A stretch of DNA of 64,000 bases from Streptomyces sp. PH10-H1 (GCF_030063355.1 NZ_JASISZ010000012.1:67818-131817), one strand, 5' to 3'; shown: positions 46,745 through 55,337, counted from the stretch's first letter. Notes: a model not told the origin generated them from the letters alone. Translations and numbers: made by a program.

Positions 46745-47140
46745 GCGTCCGTCATCCAGGGCAAGCAGATCTACGCGTGCACGAAGCAGCCGGGCGGCGG
46801 CTACGCGTTCACCCAGGACAATGTGCGGGCCCGGCTCGGCTCCGGTATCGACCACTCCTTCGTGCGGCCCGCGGCGGGCCCGCCGCAGTGGGTCGCCCCC
46901 GACGGCAGCGCCGTCACCGGCACGGTGCTCACCAAGACGCCGAACGGCCAGGGCAACATCCCCGAGCTGGACCTGCGCGCCACCCAGTCGGGCCGGCACG
47001 ACGGGCTGCTGTCGGATACCCAGGAGATCCTGCGGCTGAACACCGTCGGCGGTGTGGCCGCGGCCGGCAGCTGCGACCCGTACAAGACCCCCAAGGCCGG
47101 CGTGGACTACCGGGCGGACTATCTCTTCATCAACCGGTGA
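46745..47140 (+). pseudogene. DUF3455 domain cut off from the CHRD gene by TAG
   Basis: The frame continues directly from the CHRD gene past the TAG. It encodes SVIQGKQIYACTKQ, VRPAAGPPQWVAPDGSAVTG and the end motif YRADYLFINR of the DUF3455 family. G/C third positions remain high to the stop at 47140, so the mutation is recent, or the codon is read through. No ribosome site precedes the first internal start (GTG at 46823). Confidence 0.75.
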
Positions 47141-47362
47141 CGTAACAGGGGGGCGTCGCAGGTGTCACCGACCCGTGCACGTCCTCAGGGTTCGTCATCC
47201 CCGGGGTGTACACAGGGTTGCACCCGGCGGCTGATGTGCGGAGCCCTCCGGTTTGGTGGGATTGGTATCACCACCTCAGAGGCGGATCGGGTGACAATGG
47301 ACCCGAGAGGTGGACGAGTGCACGGCATCGTGGCCGCCGCTGACGACGGAGGTAGGAACGCA

Positions 47363-48673
47363 ATGGCACGGATCCAACCGACGCAGGTCCCGGAAGCGGG
47401 AGACACCGGAGACACCGGGGGAGAGGGACGCGGGCCCGGTCGCCGCAAGGCGATGCGGTACGCCGTCCCCGTCGCGGTGGCGGGGGTGGCGGCGGCGACC
47501 ATCAGCCTCGTCCCAGCGCTCGCCGACTCCGGCAATCCCAATCTGCCGAAGATCACGGCAGAGCAGTTGCTGACGAAGATAGCCGCATCCGATACCCAGA
47601 CGCTCTCGGGCTCGGTGAAGATCACTACCGACCTCGGACTGCCGTCCTTCCTCGGTGGCGTCACCGGTGGTGGGAGCCCCTTCGCCGGAGGCGGCGGGGG
47701 CGACAGCGGCAAGGGGCAGAAGGGCGGCGGTTCGGCCGCCGACCCCAAGGCGCAACTCACCCAGCTGCTGGCCGGTTCCCACACGCTGCATGTCGCCGCC
47801 GACGGGCCGGACAAGCAGCGCGTCTCGATCGTCGAGAAGGCCGCCGAGTACAGCCTGATCCACAACGCGGACCAGGTCTGGGCCTACGACAGCCAGTCCA
47901 ACCAGGCGTACCACTCCACTGTGCCGAAGTCCGACGGCACGGACCACGCCAAGCAGCTGCCCAAGGGTTTCCCGGCCACCCCGCAGGCAGCGGCGCAGCA
48001 GGCGCTCAAGGCGATGGGCACCAGCACCAACGTCTCCGTCGACGGCACGGCGAAGGTCGCCGGACGCGATGCCTATCAGCTTCTCGTGCAGCCCAAGGGC
48101 GGTGATTCCACGGTCGGCGCGATCCGCGTCGCAGTGGACTCGTCCACCGGTGTGCCGCTGAAGTTCACGCTGACGCCCAAGAGCGGCGGCAAGGCCGCGA
48201 TCGACATCGGCTTCACGAAGGTGGACTTCGGAAAGCCCTCGGCCGGAACCTTCGAGTTCACCCCGCCCAAGGGCGCCAAGGTGACGGAGGACACGGCAGC
48301 CGGCAAGGCGGGTGACAAGGCCGGTGCCAAGGCCGCGCCGGGGGACAAGGCAGCGGGTCATGACGGGCTGAACAGCCTCGAAGGCCTGAACGTCCTCGGC
48401 ACGGACTGGAATTCGGTCGCCGAGATCAAGGCGCCCAAGGGTGCCCTGCCCGGTTCCGGGTCCGGTTCGCAGTCCGAGCCGGGTGGCCGGATGAACAAGA
48501 ACGTCCAGGGCCTGATCGACAGTTTCGGCCACAAGGTCACCGGCAAGTTCGGTTCCGGCACTGTCTTCTCCACCCGCCTCGTCAACGCCCTGGTCACCGA
48601 CAACGGCACCGTGTACGTCGGCGCCGTCAACCAGGACGCCCTCATCAAGGCCGCCAACGCGGCTGCCAAGTAG
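47363..48673 (+). CDS. LolA-like outer-membrane-lipoprotein-carrier-fold protein, membrane-anchored
   Basis: ATG at 47363 with GGAGG 10 nt upstream gives 436 residues. A cytoplasmic basic start is followed by one membrane helix or signal (YAVPVAVAGVAAATISLVPALA), a LolA/LppX-like domain interrupted by a Gly-rich insert, motif QVWAYDSQSNQAYHS and a VAVDSSTGVPLKF strand. Such proteins in Gram-positives bind lipids or signal wall stress. It precedes an ABC exporter and may work with it, which is inference. Confidence 0.85.
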   Translation: MARIQPTQVPEAGDTGDTGGEGRGPGRRKAMRYAVPVAVAGVAAATISLVPALADSGNPNLPKITAEQLLTKIAASDTQTLSGSVKITTDLGLPSFLGGVTGGGSPFAGGGGGDSGKGQKGGGSAADPKAQLTQLLAGSHTLHVAADGPDKQRVSIVEKAAEYSLIHNADQVWAYDSQSNQAYHSTVPKSDGTDHAKQLPKGFPATPQAAAQQALKAMGTSTNVSVDGTAKVAGRDAYQLLVQPKGGDSTVGAIRVAVDSSTGVPLKFTLTPKSGGKAAIDIGFTKVDFGKPSAGTFEFTPPKGAKVTEDTAAGKAGDKAGAKAAPGDKAAGHDGLNSLEGLNVLGTDWNSVAEIKAPKGALPGSGSGSQSEPGGRMNKNVQGLIDSFGHKVTGKFGSGTVFSTRLVNALVTDNGTVYVGAVNQDALIKAANAAAK

Positions 48674-48680
48674 GCCTCCG

Positions 48681-48711
48681 GCCCGCCCGGCCGTTCACCG
48701 GCCGGGCGGGC
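48681..48711. terminator. Hairpin between the LolA-like gene and the ABC genes
   Basis: GCCCGCCCGGC (48681-48691) pairs with GCCGGGCGGGC (48701-48711). It lies 8 bp after the stop and 24 bp before the next ATG, so it may attenuate rather than fully stop transcription into the transporter genes. Confidence 0.6.
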
Positions 48712-48734
48712 TCGTTCCTTTCAGAGGGAGTGCG

Positions 48735-49754
48735 ATGGAAGAGCCGCCCGCCGCGGCTGAGGCCACGGCCCGGGTCGGAACCCAGGCCGGGATCGAGGCC
48801 GTGATCGAGACCCATGGTCTGGCGAAGCAGTACCGGGGAACGCTCGCCGTGGACGACCTGGACCTCAGGGTGGAGCGCGGCAGCGTATTCGGCTTTCTCG
48901 GGCCCAAGGGCTCGGGCAAGACCACCACGATCCGCATGCTGATGGGCCTGATCGAGCCGACCGCCGGGACAGCCCGGGTGCTGGGCCGCCCGATGCCGCG
49001 GTCGGCGCGTATGGTGCTGCCGAAGGTGGGCGCGCTGATCGAAGGACCGGCGCTCTACGGGTTTCTGTCCGGCCGGGACAATCTGGTGCGCTACGACTCC
49101 GCCGATCCGACGGCGGATCCCCGAACCCGCGCCGCCCGCGTCGGGGAGGCGCTCGACCGGGTCGGCCTGGCCGCGGCCGCGGGCAAGAAGGCGCGGGCGT
49201 ACTCGCTGGGGATGAAGCAGCGGCTCGGCCTCGCGTCCGCGCTGCTCCAGCCGCGTGAGCTGCTGGTGCTGGACGAGCCGACGAATGGCCTCGACCCGCA
49301 GGGCATGCGCGAGATCCGCTCCCTGATCAGGGAGTTGGCGGCCGACGGCACGACCGTATTCCTCTCGTCGCACCTGCTCGACGAGATCGAGCAGGTGTGC
49401 ACGCATGTCGCCGTGATGGCGCGCGGCCGGCTCATCACCCAGGGGACCGTCGCGGAAATGGCGGCGGGCGCGCGCGGCCGGATCGCCGTGACGACCCCCG
49501 ATCCGGCGGACGCCGTACGGATTCTCAAGGAGCACGGCGTGACGGATCTGATCACCCTCGACGACAAGGTCACCGGCGAACTGCCGGCCGACCCCGCGGA
49601 TCCGGCCGACTCCGCGAGCCCCGTCGACCTCGCCGATCTCAACGCGGCGCTGGTGACGGCCGGGGTCCGGGTGCGCGGCTTCGGCGTCGAACGGGCCTCG
49701 CTGGAGGACGCGTTCGTGGCACTGACCGGGGAGGGCTTCGATGTCGCGGGCTGA
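48735..49754 (+). CDS. ABC transporter ATP-binding protein (ABC-2 exporter type)
   Basis: The 339-residue ATPase has an Ala-rich N-terminal extension, Walker A GPKGSGKTT (usually GPNGAGKTT, so Asn and Ala are changed), Q-loop replaced by LPKVGALIEGP, signature YSLGMKQRLG, Walker B LLVLDEPTNGLDP and H-loop SSHLL. A C-terminal regulatory region follows. It is coupled to the permease gene (overlap of 14 bp). Confidence 0.93.
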   Translation: MEEPPAAAEATARVGTQAGIEAVIETHGLAKQYRGTLAVDDLDLRVERGSVFGFLGPKGSGKTTTIRMLMGLIEPTAGTARVLGRPMPRSARMVLPKVGALIEGPALYGFLSGRDNLVRYDSADPTADPRTRAARVGEALDRVGLAAAAGKKARAYSLGMKQRLGLASALLQPRELLVLDEPTNGLDPQGMREIRSLIRELAADGTTVFLSSHLLDEIEQVCTHVAVMARGRLITQGTVAEMAAGARGRIAVTTPDPADAVRILKEHGVTDLITLDDKVTGELPADPADPADSASPVDLADLNAALVTAGVRVRGFGVERASLEDAFVALTGEGFDVAG

Positions 49755-50646
49755 AGCCGAAGTCGAATCGGTCTCCGTGGTGCCTCTCCGGAGCGTCAGT
49801 CCCCTCTGGTCGCTGGGGCTGTTCCGCAGCGAGCTGACGATCGTGTTCCGCCGCTTGCGGACCGTGGCGCTGCTGGCAGTGCTCGCCGCCGTGCCCGTCC
49901 TCGTCGGTATCGCGGTCAGGATCGAGACGCGGGGCGGCGGTTCGGCCGGCGGCGGTCCCGGCGGAGACGGCGGGGGCCCGGCCTTCATGTCGCAGATCAG
50001 CAACAACGGCCTGTTCCTGACCTTCGCCGCGCTCGCCGTGACCCTCCCGGTCTTCCTCCCCCTGGCCGTCGGTGTGATCGCCGGAGACTCGGTCGCGGGC
50101 GAGGCGAGCTCCGGCACACTGCGCTATCTGCTGGTGGCTCCGGCCGGAAGGACCCGGCTGCTGCTCGCCAAGTTCACCGCCGTGGCTGTCTTCTGCGCGG
50201 TGGCGACCCTCGTCGTGGCGGCTTCGGCGCTGGCGGTGGGCGCGGCGCTCTTCCCGCTGGGGGACGTGACCCTGCTGTCGGGCACCACGATCTCGCTCTC
50301 CGACGGCCTGGTGCGCGCCCTGTTGATCGCCGGTCTGGTCGCGCTCTCGCTGATGAGTGTGGCCGCGATCGGGCTGTTCGTCTCGACGCTCACCAACAGC
50401 GGTATCGGCGCTATGGCGGCGACCGTGGGCCTGGTCATCACCGTGCAGATCGTGGACACGATCCCCCAGTTGCACGCCATCCAGCCGTATCTCTTCCCGC
50501 ACCACTGGCTGAGCTTCGCGGACATCCTGCGCGCCCCCGTCTACTGGGACGACATCACGAAGAATCTCGGCCTGCAGGCCCTGTACGTGGCCGTGTTCGG
50601 CTCCGCCGCCTGGGCGCGCTTCACGTCCCGGGACATCAGCGCGTGA
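49741..50646 (+). CDS. ABC-2 type transporter permease
   Basis: ATG at 49741 lies inside the ATPase gene end. The 301-residue protein has six hydrophobic segments (about 35-52, 88-108, 135-160, 185-210, 220-240 and 278-292), a Gly-rich loop and the family motif VAGEASSGTLRYLLVAPAGR. It forms the membrane part of an exporter of unknown substrate; its 3' end overlaps the convergent FMN reductase gene by 11 bp. Confidence 0.9.
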   Translation: MSRAEAEVESVSVVPLRSVSPLWSLGLFRSELTIVFRRLRTVALLAVLAAVPVLVGIAVRIETRGGGSAGGGPGGDGGGPAFMSQISNNGLFLTFAALAVTLPVFLPLAVGVIAGDSVAGEASSGTLRYLLVAPAGRTRLLLAKFTAVAVFCAVATLVVAASALAVGAALFPLGDVTLLSGTTISLSDGLVRALLIAGLVALSLMSVAAIGLFVSTLTNSGIGAMAATVGLVITVQIVDTIPQLHAIQPYLFPHHWLSFADILRAPVYWDDITKNLGLQALYVAVFGSAAWARFTSRDISA

Positions 50647-51202
50647 AGAACTCCTTCGCGCGGACCAGCGCGGCGGAGTCGTTCAGTACGTCGCCGGGGC
50701 GGGTGCCGTTGCCCAGCAACACGCCGCCCCACTCCATCCGCAGGTAGTCCGCCGTCTTGTGCAGCGTGCCCGCCAGCGCGTCGGCGTCGGCGGGGTTGCG
50801 GCCCGACAGGGCGGTGACGCCCCAGAGCCTGCGCCCGGCCATCCGGGGCTTGAAGTCGGTGCCCGGTACGCGCATCCAGCCGGACCAGTGGTCGAGATAC
50901 CGCTTGGTGGCGGTCGAGACGCTGTACCAGTAGAGCGGTGAGGCGATGACGAGGTCGGTCGCGTCGAGCGTGGCGTCCAGCAGCAGCTTGGCGTGGCCGG
51001 TGACGGCGGGATAGCTGCCGTCACCCTCGTGGCGCAGATCCTCGAAGTCCGGGAGCGGCAGGTCCGTCAGTCGCAGCCACTGCTGCTCGGTGCCGGCGGG
51101 CAGCTGTTCGGCGGCCTGGCGCGCCAGGATCTCGGTGTTGCCGCCGGTGCGGGCGCTTCCGAGCAGGAAGAGGAACTTCCGTTCAGTGCGTTGGGTGTGC
51201 AT
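50636..51202 (-). CDS. NAD(P)H-dependent FMN reductase/flavodoxin-fold oxidoreductase
   Basis: ATG at 51202 is preferred over 51208 because the promoter layout predicts a transcript starting at that codon. The 188-residue protein has the flavin phosphate loop GSARTGGNTE, the YWYSVSTATKRYLDHWSGW segment and ALSGRNP, typical of the NADPH-dependent FMN reductase family that handles quinones, azo dyes or chromate. It is cytoplasmic. Confidence 0.88.
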   Translation of the reverse strand: MHTQRTERKFLFLLGSARTGGNTEILARQAAEQLPAGTEQQWLRLTDLPLPDFEDLRHEGDGSYPAVTGHAKLLLDATLDATDLVIASPLYWYSVSTATKRYLDHWSGWMRVPGTDFKPRMAGRRLWGVTALSGRNPADADALAGTLHKTADYLRMEWGGVLLGNGTRPGDVLNDSAALVRAKEFFTR

Positions 51203-51207
51203 ACGCA

Positions 51208-51237
51208 TTTATTGCACGTGCATGCATTTTCCGTCAA
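51208..51237 (-). promoter_or_regulatory. Promoter with embedded operator for a leaderless FMN reductase transcript
   Basis: Reading leftward, TTGACG (51237-51232) and AATAAA (51213-51208) with an 18-bp spacer would start transcription at or next to the A of the ATG at 51202. The spacer contains the palindrome TGCACGTGCA (51213-51222) and TGCATGCA, placed for a repressor. Confidence 0.6.
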
Positions 51238-51255
51238 GGCCGGACGGGAAACGTC

Positions 51256-51289
51256 AGGGGTCCACCGGTGCGAGCACTGGTGGACCCCT
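51256..51289. other. Inverted repeat upstream of the FMN reductase promoter
   Basis: AGGGGTCCACCGGTGC pairs with GCACTGGTGGACCCCT around a 2-nt loop, with one G/T mismatch. It could be a terminator for leftward transcripts from the 51.4-kb region or a repressor site. Confidence 0.55.
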
Positions 51290-51364
51290 GTGGCGAAGGC
51301 GCGGCCGGGGAACTGAACGTGACCTTGCCGCTGATCGCGGTGGTCTTCGTGGGACCCACGCCTG

Positions 51365-51541
51365 CTAGTGGGGGACGCCGGTCCGTGCCTGGACCGGTGT
51401 GTCGCGCGAGCTGCCGTACTCGGCACCGAACGGCGTGCTCACGTCCAGGTAGGCGGAGTTACCGGAATGGCTGCGGTTGCCGGTCCGCGGACCGGCCAGG
51501 TTCTGATCAATCGCACGAGAAGCGCATCCATTCCTTCGCAT
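51365..51541 (-). CDS. Small hypothetical protein or gene fragment
   Basis: A 58-codon frame ends at 51365. The first ten or so codons have A/T third positions (AAT, GGA, GCT, TCT, CGT, ATT), then about 45 codons are strongly G/C at the third position, as in genuine genes here (motifs LAGPRTGNRSHSGNSAYLDV and SSRDTPVQ). It may be a remnant, faintly like DUF397, joined to unrelated sequence. The rest of the gap 51290-51653 holds nothing I can name. Confidence 0.3.
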   Translation of the reverse strand: MRRNGCASRAIDQNLAGPRTGNRSHSGNSAYLDVSTPFGAEYGSSRDTPVQARTGVPH

Positions 51542-51653
51542 GCTAGTGGGATGTACCAGACATAAGTAATCAATCGCCGTGTCCTTGGCGACGGTATTCG
51601 ATGGGGGACCACCCGGCTGGCTCAGCACGCCGGGGTTTCGGCCGCGGCTTCCG

Positions 51654-52415
51654 TCAGCGGGCCTTGCGCGCTTCGATCAGGAAGCGGGCCGTGTGGGCGA
51701 CGAAGGGGCCGTCCGCCCGGATCCGGTCGTGGAGGGCCTTCAGTTCGGTGCGGTACTGGTCGACGGTGAAGCCGGGGACCATCCAGATCACCTTCCGCAG
51801 GAAATAGATCACCGCGCCGATGTCGTGGAACTCGGTGCGAAGCCGCTCCGACCGCAGGTCGACGATCTCCAGGCCGGCTGCCTCGGCCGCCGCGCGCGCG
51901 TCGTCGGAGTGGCGGCCGCGCCGTACTTCGGGCGGCTGGGGGCCGAGGAAGTACTCGACGAGCTCGAAGACGCTCGCGGGGCCGACCTGTTGCGAGAAGT
52001 ACGTCCCACCGGGCCGCAGCACGCGCGCGATCTCGTCCCACCAGGTGGTCACCGGGTGGCGGCTGACCACCAGGTCGAAGGCCGCGTCGGCGAACGGCAG
52101 CGGCGGCTCGTCCTCGTCGGCGACGACGGCCGCCCCGAGCGGGTGCAGCAGCGCGGTGGCCTTGGCGATGTTCGGAGGCCAGGACTCGGTGGCGACCGTC
52201 AGAACCGGAAGCCTCGGCACCCCGGCGAGTACTTCCCCGCCGCCGGTCTGGATGTCCAGGGCGGCGGAGGCGTGCGCCATCCGTTCGCCCATGGCCCGGG
52301 CATAGCCCCACGAGGGCCGTTCCTCACTGGCCCGGCCGTCCAGCCAGGAGAAGTCCCAGCCGTCCACGGAGACGGACTCGGCCTCGGCCACCAGTTCCTC
52401 GTATGTGCGCGTCAT
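51654..52415 (-). CDS. SAM-dependent class I methyltransferase
   Basis: ATG at 52415 with AGGG upstream gives 253 residues. Motif I is LDIQTGGGEVL, the acidic loop is VATESWPPN, motif II region is AFDLVVSRHP and motif III is RVLRPGGTYF. The C-terminal substrate part has DIGAVIYFLRKVIWMVPGF. It resembles small-molecule methyltransferases; the substrate is unknown. Confidence 0.9.
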   Translation of the reverse strand: MTRTYEELVAEAESVSVDGWDFSWLDGRASEERPSWGYARAMGERMAHASAALDIQTGGGEVLAGVPRLPVLTVATESWPPNIAKATALLHPLGAAVVADEDEPPLPFADAAFDLVVSRHPVTTWWDEIARVLRPGGTYFSQQVGPASVFELVEYFLGPQPPEVRRGRHSDDARAAAEAAGLEIVDLRSERLRTEFHDIGAVIYFLRKVIWMVPGFTVDQYRTELKALHDRIRADGPFVAHTARFLIEARKAR

Positions 52416-52563
52416 GCTGCGACCCTGGCACCGCACCCATACCCGGGCCGGCGAATATCCCCACACCGGCGCGCCGGTCGGTGGCCTCAGCTGTCGCTGT
52501 ACAAGCGGCGTGCGTCGACGAGAATCACTTCGCCATGGCACAACCGTCTCCGCACCGGCTCGT

Positions 52564-53499
52564 TTACGCCGGGGTGGAGGCCTTCGCGGCCAGTTCCAAG
52601 GCGGCGTCGCGTGCCGCGGTGCGGGTGCGGTGGGCGTTGTGGAGGGCGTCCCAGGTGAGAAGGGCGAGGGCGGCCCAGACGAGGGTGAAGCCGGCCCAGC
52701 GCTCGGGCGGCATGGCCTCGTGGAAGTAGACCAGTCCGAGGAGGAACTGGAAGACGGGGGCGAGGTACTGGAGGAGCCCGATGGTGCTGAGCGGGAGGCG
52801 GATGGCGGCGGCGCCGAAGGCGACGAGGGGGGCGGCCGTGACCAGGCCGCAGGCGATGAGGAGGGCGGTATGGCCGGGGCCCTCGCTGGTGAAGGTGGCG
52901 TGGCCCTGGCTGCCGAGGAAGATCAGATAGCCGAGCGCCGGGAGGAACTGGATCGAGGTCTCGGCGGCCAGCGATTCCAGGCCGCCCATGCCGACCTTCT
53001 TCTTGATGAAGCCGTAGGTGGCGAAGGAGAAGGCGAGGGTCAGCGCGATCCACGGCAGCCGGCCGTAGCCGATGGCGAGGACGAGGACGGCGGCGACGCC
53101 GATGCCGACCGCCGTCCACTGCAGGGGCCGCAGCCGTTCGTGCAGTACCAGGACGCCGATGGCGATGGTGACCAGCGGGTTGATGAAGTAGCCGAGTGAA
53201 GTCTCGACGACATGGCCGGAGTTGACACCCCAGATGTACAGGCCCCAGTTGACGGAGACGACCGTGGCGGCGAGCGCGAGCAGGCCGAGCCGTTCGGGCT
53301 GTCGCAGCAGCTCCGGTATCCAGGCCCAGCGGCGCATGACCAGCAGGATCAGGGAGACGATCGCGAGCGACCAGACCATCCGGTGGGCGAGGATCTCCAG
53401 CGCTCCGGCGGGTTCGAGGAGCGGCCAGAAGAGCGGGAAGAGGCCCCAGAGGCCGTAGGCGCCGAATCCGTAGGCAAGGCCGGCGCGATGCTCGTTCAC
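52564..53499 (-). CDS. rarD: EamA/RarD-family transporter
   Basis: GTG at 53499 gives 311 residues and leaves the upstream hairpin outside the gene; an in-frame ATG at 53595 would run through that hairpin. Ten membrane helices form two EamA halves, with FGAYGLWGLFPLFWPLL at the start, HRMVWSL, VNWGLYIWGVNSGHVVETSLGY in pieces typical of RarD, and LQYLAPVFQFLLGL near the end. RarD is a drug/metabolite-superfamily protein of uncertain substrate. Confidence 0.93.
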   Translation of the reverse strand: MNEHRAGLAYGFGAYGLWGLFPLFWPLLEPAGALEILAHRMVWSLAIVSLILLVMRRWAWIPELLRQPERLGLLALAATVVSVNWGLYIWGVNSGHVVETSLGYFINPLVTIAIGVLVLHERLRPLQWTAVGIGVAAVLVLAIGYGRLPWIALTLAFSFATYGFIKKKVGMGGLESLAAETSIQFLPALGYLIFLGSQGHATFTSEGPGHTALLIACGLVTAAPLVAFGAAAIRLPLSTIGLLQYLAPVFQFLLGLVYFHEAMPPERWAGFTLVWAALALLTWDALHNAHRTRTAARDAALELAAKASTPA

Positions 53500-53560
53500 T
53501 GGTGGCGGCAACGGGTGCTCCTCGGGCTGGTGCCAATCCGTCGAAGGTAACGCCGAGAGG

Positions 53561-53606
53561 CCCTGCCTGTCATGGCCGTCTTGCTTAACGGTCATGACAG
53601 GCAGGG
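53561..53606. terminator. Strong 19-bp hairpin between the QorB-like and rarD genes
   Basis: CCCTGCCTGTCATGGCCGT (53561-53579) pairs with ACGGTCATGACAGGCAGGG (53588-53606) with one G/T pair and an 8-nt loop. It lies 95 bp past the stop of the leftward NmrA-like gene and upstream of rarD. Confidence 0.75.
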
Positions 53607-53700
53607 CTTAACAGACGCCGGGCAGGAACACGCAGGTCAGACGCGCGGGTCAGGTGTGCGGGTCGGACGCGCACGCCGTCGCGTACGCCCATCGCGCGGG

Positions 53701-54558
53701 TCAGGACTTCAGGGCCTCGGCGACCGTCACCGCGAGCGTCGTCGTCGGGCGGCCGATCAGCCGGGCCAGGTCGCCGGTGGTGATGGCGAGGCGGCCGCGC
53801 GAAATCGCGACGTCCACGTCGGTGAAGACCGCGGCGACCGCCTCGGGCATCCCCGAGCCGGTCAGTACCTGGTGGAAGGCGTCGACGGGCAGGTCGGTGT
53901 AGACGACGTCCTTGCCGGCCTGCTTCGTCACCTCGGCGGCGTACTCGGTCAGGCTCCAGGCGACGTCACCGCTCAGCTCGTACGCGGTGTTCTCGTGGCC
54001 CTCGCCGGCCAGCACGACGGCGGCCGCGGCGGCGTAGTCCCGGCGGGACGCGGTGGCGACCCTGCCCTCGCCCGCGCTGCCGACGACCGCGCCGTGCTCC
54101 AGCACCTGGGGGAGCTGGCGGGTGTAGTTCTCGGTGTACCAGCCATTGCGCAGGAAGGTGTACGGCAGGCCGGAGGCGAGGATCAGCTTCTCGGTCTCAC
54201 GGTGTGCGGAGGCGAGCTCGAAGTCGGCTTCGGGGCCGCCGAGCACGCCGGTATAGGCGAGCAGCGCCACTCCGGCCTCCTTGGCGGCGTCGATCACGGC
54301 GGTGTGCTGCGGCAGCCGGCCTTCGAGGTCGTTGCTGGAGATCAGCAGCACCGTGTCACCCGGGTGGAAGGCGTCCTTGAGCGTCTCCGGCGCGCTGTAG
54401 TCGGCTATGCGCAGCTCGACGCCGCGTGCCGCGAAGTCGGCGGCCTTGTCCGCGTCGCGGACAGCGGCGGCGATCCGGTCGGCCGGGACGCGCTCCAGCA
54501 GCTCGTCGATGACGAGACGGCCGAGCTGTCCGGTGGCTCCGGTGACAACGATGCTCAT
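53701..54558 (-). CDS. NmrA/QorB-like NAD(P)H-dependent quinone or aldehyde oxidoreductase
   Basis: The 285-residue protein has the Rossmann motif VVTGATGQLG at residues 4-13 and the QOR2-type pattern ISSNDLEGRLPQH, YTGVLGG and LPYTFLRNGWYTENY. It belongs to the atypical short-chain dehydrogenase group of E. coli QorB/YtfG, which reduces quinones with NADPH. It is divergent from an HxlR regulator, the same pairing as qorR/qor2 in corynebacteria. Confidence 0.92.
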   Translation of the reverse strand: MSIVVTGATGQLGRLVIDELLERVPADRIAAAVRDADKAADFAARGVELRIADYSAPETLKDAFHPGDTVLLISSNDLEGRLPQHTAVIDAAKEAGVALLAYTGVLGGPEADFELASAHRETEKLILASGLPYTFLRNGWYTENYTRQLPQVLEHGAVVGSAGEGRVATASRRDYAAAAAVVLAGEGHENTAYELSGDVAWSLTEYAAEVTKQAGKDVVYTDLPVDAFHQVLTGSGMPEAVAAVFTDVDVAISRGRLAITTGDLARLIGRPTTTLAVTVAEALKS

Positions 54559-54631
54559 GGTGAGTGCTCCTGTGTACGGCGTCGATGTTGGGCTTCTGCA
54601 CTCACCATAGACCCTGCGCTAACTATTCGTA

Positions 54632-54656
54632 AGTACCTACCTTGAGGTAAGGTACT
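54632..54656. promoter_or_regulatory. Palindromic operator between the QorB-like and HxlR genes
   Basis: AGTACC (54632-54637) and GGTACT (54651-54656) flank the inner palindrome ACCTTGAGGT, giving a 25-bp near-symmetric site. It ends 3 bp before the HxlR ATG and is well placed for autoregulation and control of the divergent oxidoreductase. Confidence 0.6.
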
Positions 54657-54659
54657 GGT

Positions 54660-55133
54660 ATGAGCGTAAGTGTTGATCGCCCTGGTGCGCTGGAGCAGCT
54701 GATCGCCGGCGAGCCGACTGGGCCGGGCGTGGGCAAGCGTGCGGGCAGGGGCGCGGGCAAGCGCGCGGCCGGGGCCGACGTGCCCGACGTCTTCTCGGCG
54801 GACTGCCCCTCGCGCCTCGTTCTGGAGCACGTCACCAGCCGCTGGGGCGTGCTCGTCCTCGCCGCGCTGCTCGACGGGACCCGCCGGTTCAGCGAGCTGC
54901 GCCGCCAGGTCGGCGGAGTGAGCGAGAAGATGCTCGCCCAGACCCTCCAGGCGCTGGAACGTGACGGCTTCGTGCACCGTGAGGCGTACCCCGTGATCCC
55001 GCCGCGCGTGGAGTACTCCCTCACCCCGCTCGGCCGGGGCGCGGCCCAGCGGGTCTGGGAGCTGGCCCGCTGGATCGGCGGCTCGCTGCCGGACGTGTTC
55101 GAGGCGCGCGACGCCTACGACGCCGGTCGCTGA
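54660..55133 (+). CDS. HxlR-family redox-type transcriptional regulator
   Basis: The 157-residue protein has a basic N-terminal extension with GKRAGRGAGKRA, then an HxlR winged helix: FSADCPSRLVLEHVTSRWGV, FSELRRQVGGVSEKMLAQTL and the wing YSLTPLGRG. The Cys in DCPSR is in the position used for thiol sensing by QorR and YodB. There is no clear ribosome site before ATG, so the transcript may be leaderless. It probably represses the divergent QorB-like gene until oxidised. Confidence 0.9.
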   Translation: MSVSVDRPGALEQLIAGEPTGPGVGKRAGRGAGKRAAGADVPDVFSADCPSRLVLEHVTSRWGVLVLAALLDGTRRFSELRRQVGGVSEKMLAQTLQALERDGFVHREAYPVIPPRVEYSLTPLGRGAAQRVWELARWIGGSLPDVFEARDAYDAGR

Positions 55134-55302
55134 CCTTTCGGCGCCGGCCGGCCGCTGAACGGCGATGCCCGTCGGGGGAGTCCAGAGGGTCGGGGGCCGG
55201 GCCCTCCGGGGCGGCGGTTCGAAATCGCCTCTTTACGTTCCAGGCGCCCCATCAAATAGCTCGGCAGCATTTCGAACCCCCACCCCTCCGGCCCTGGAAA
55301 GG

Positions 55303-55331
55303 GCGTGACGCCGTCACCGACGGCGTCACGC
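55303..55331. terminator. Perfect 13-bp bidirectional terminator
   Basis: GCGTGACGCCGTC and GACGGCGTCACGC flank a 3-nt loop. It lies 6 bp past the korB stop and also downstream of the HxlR gene. The rest of 55134-55302 has a spaced inverted repeat GGTTCGAAAT/ATTTCGAACC (55216-55225, 55269-55278) and no gene. Confidence 0.85.
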
Positions 55332-55337
55332 AAGGCG

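Noticed and set aside
55211..55278. tRNA T-arm-like sequence GGCGGTTCGAAATCGCC
   Set aside because: No D-arm, anticodon arm or acceptor stem can be built around it; it is one arm of a spaced inverted repeat.
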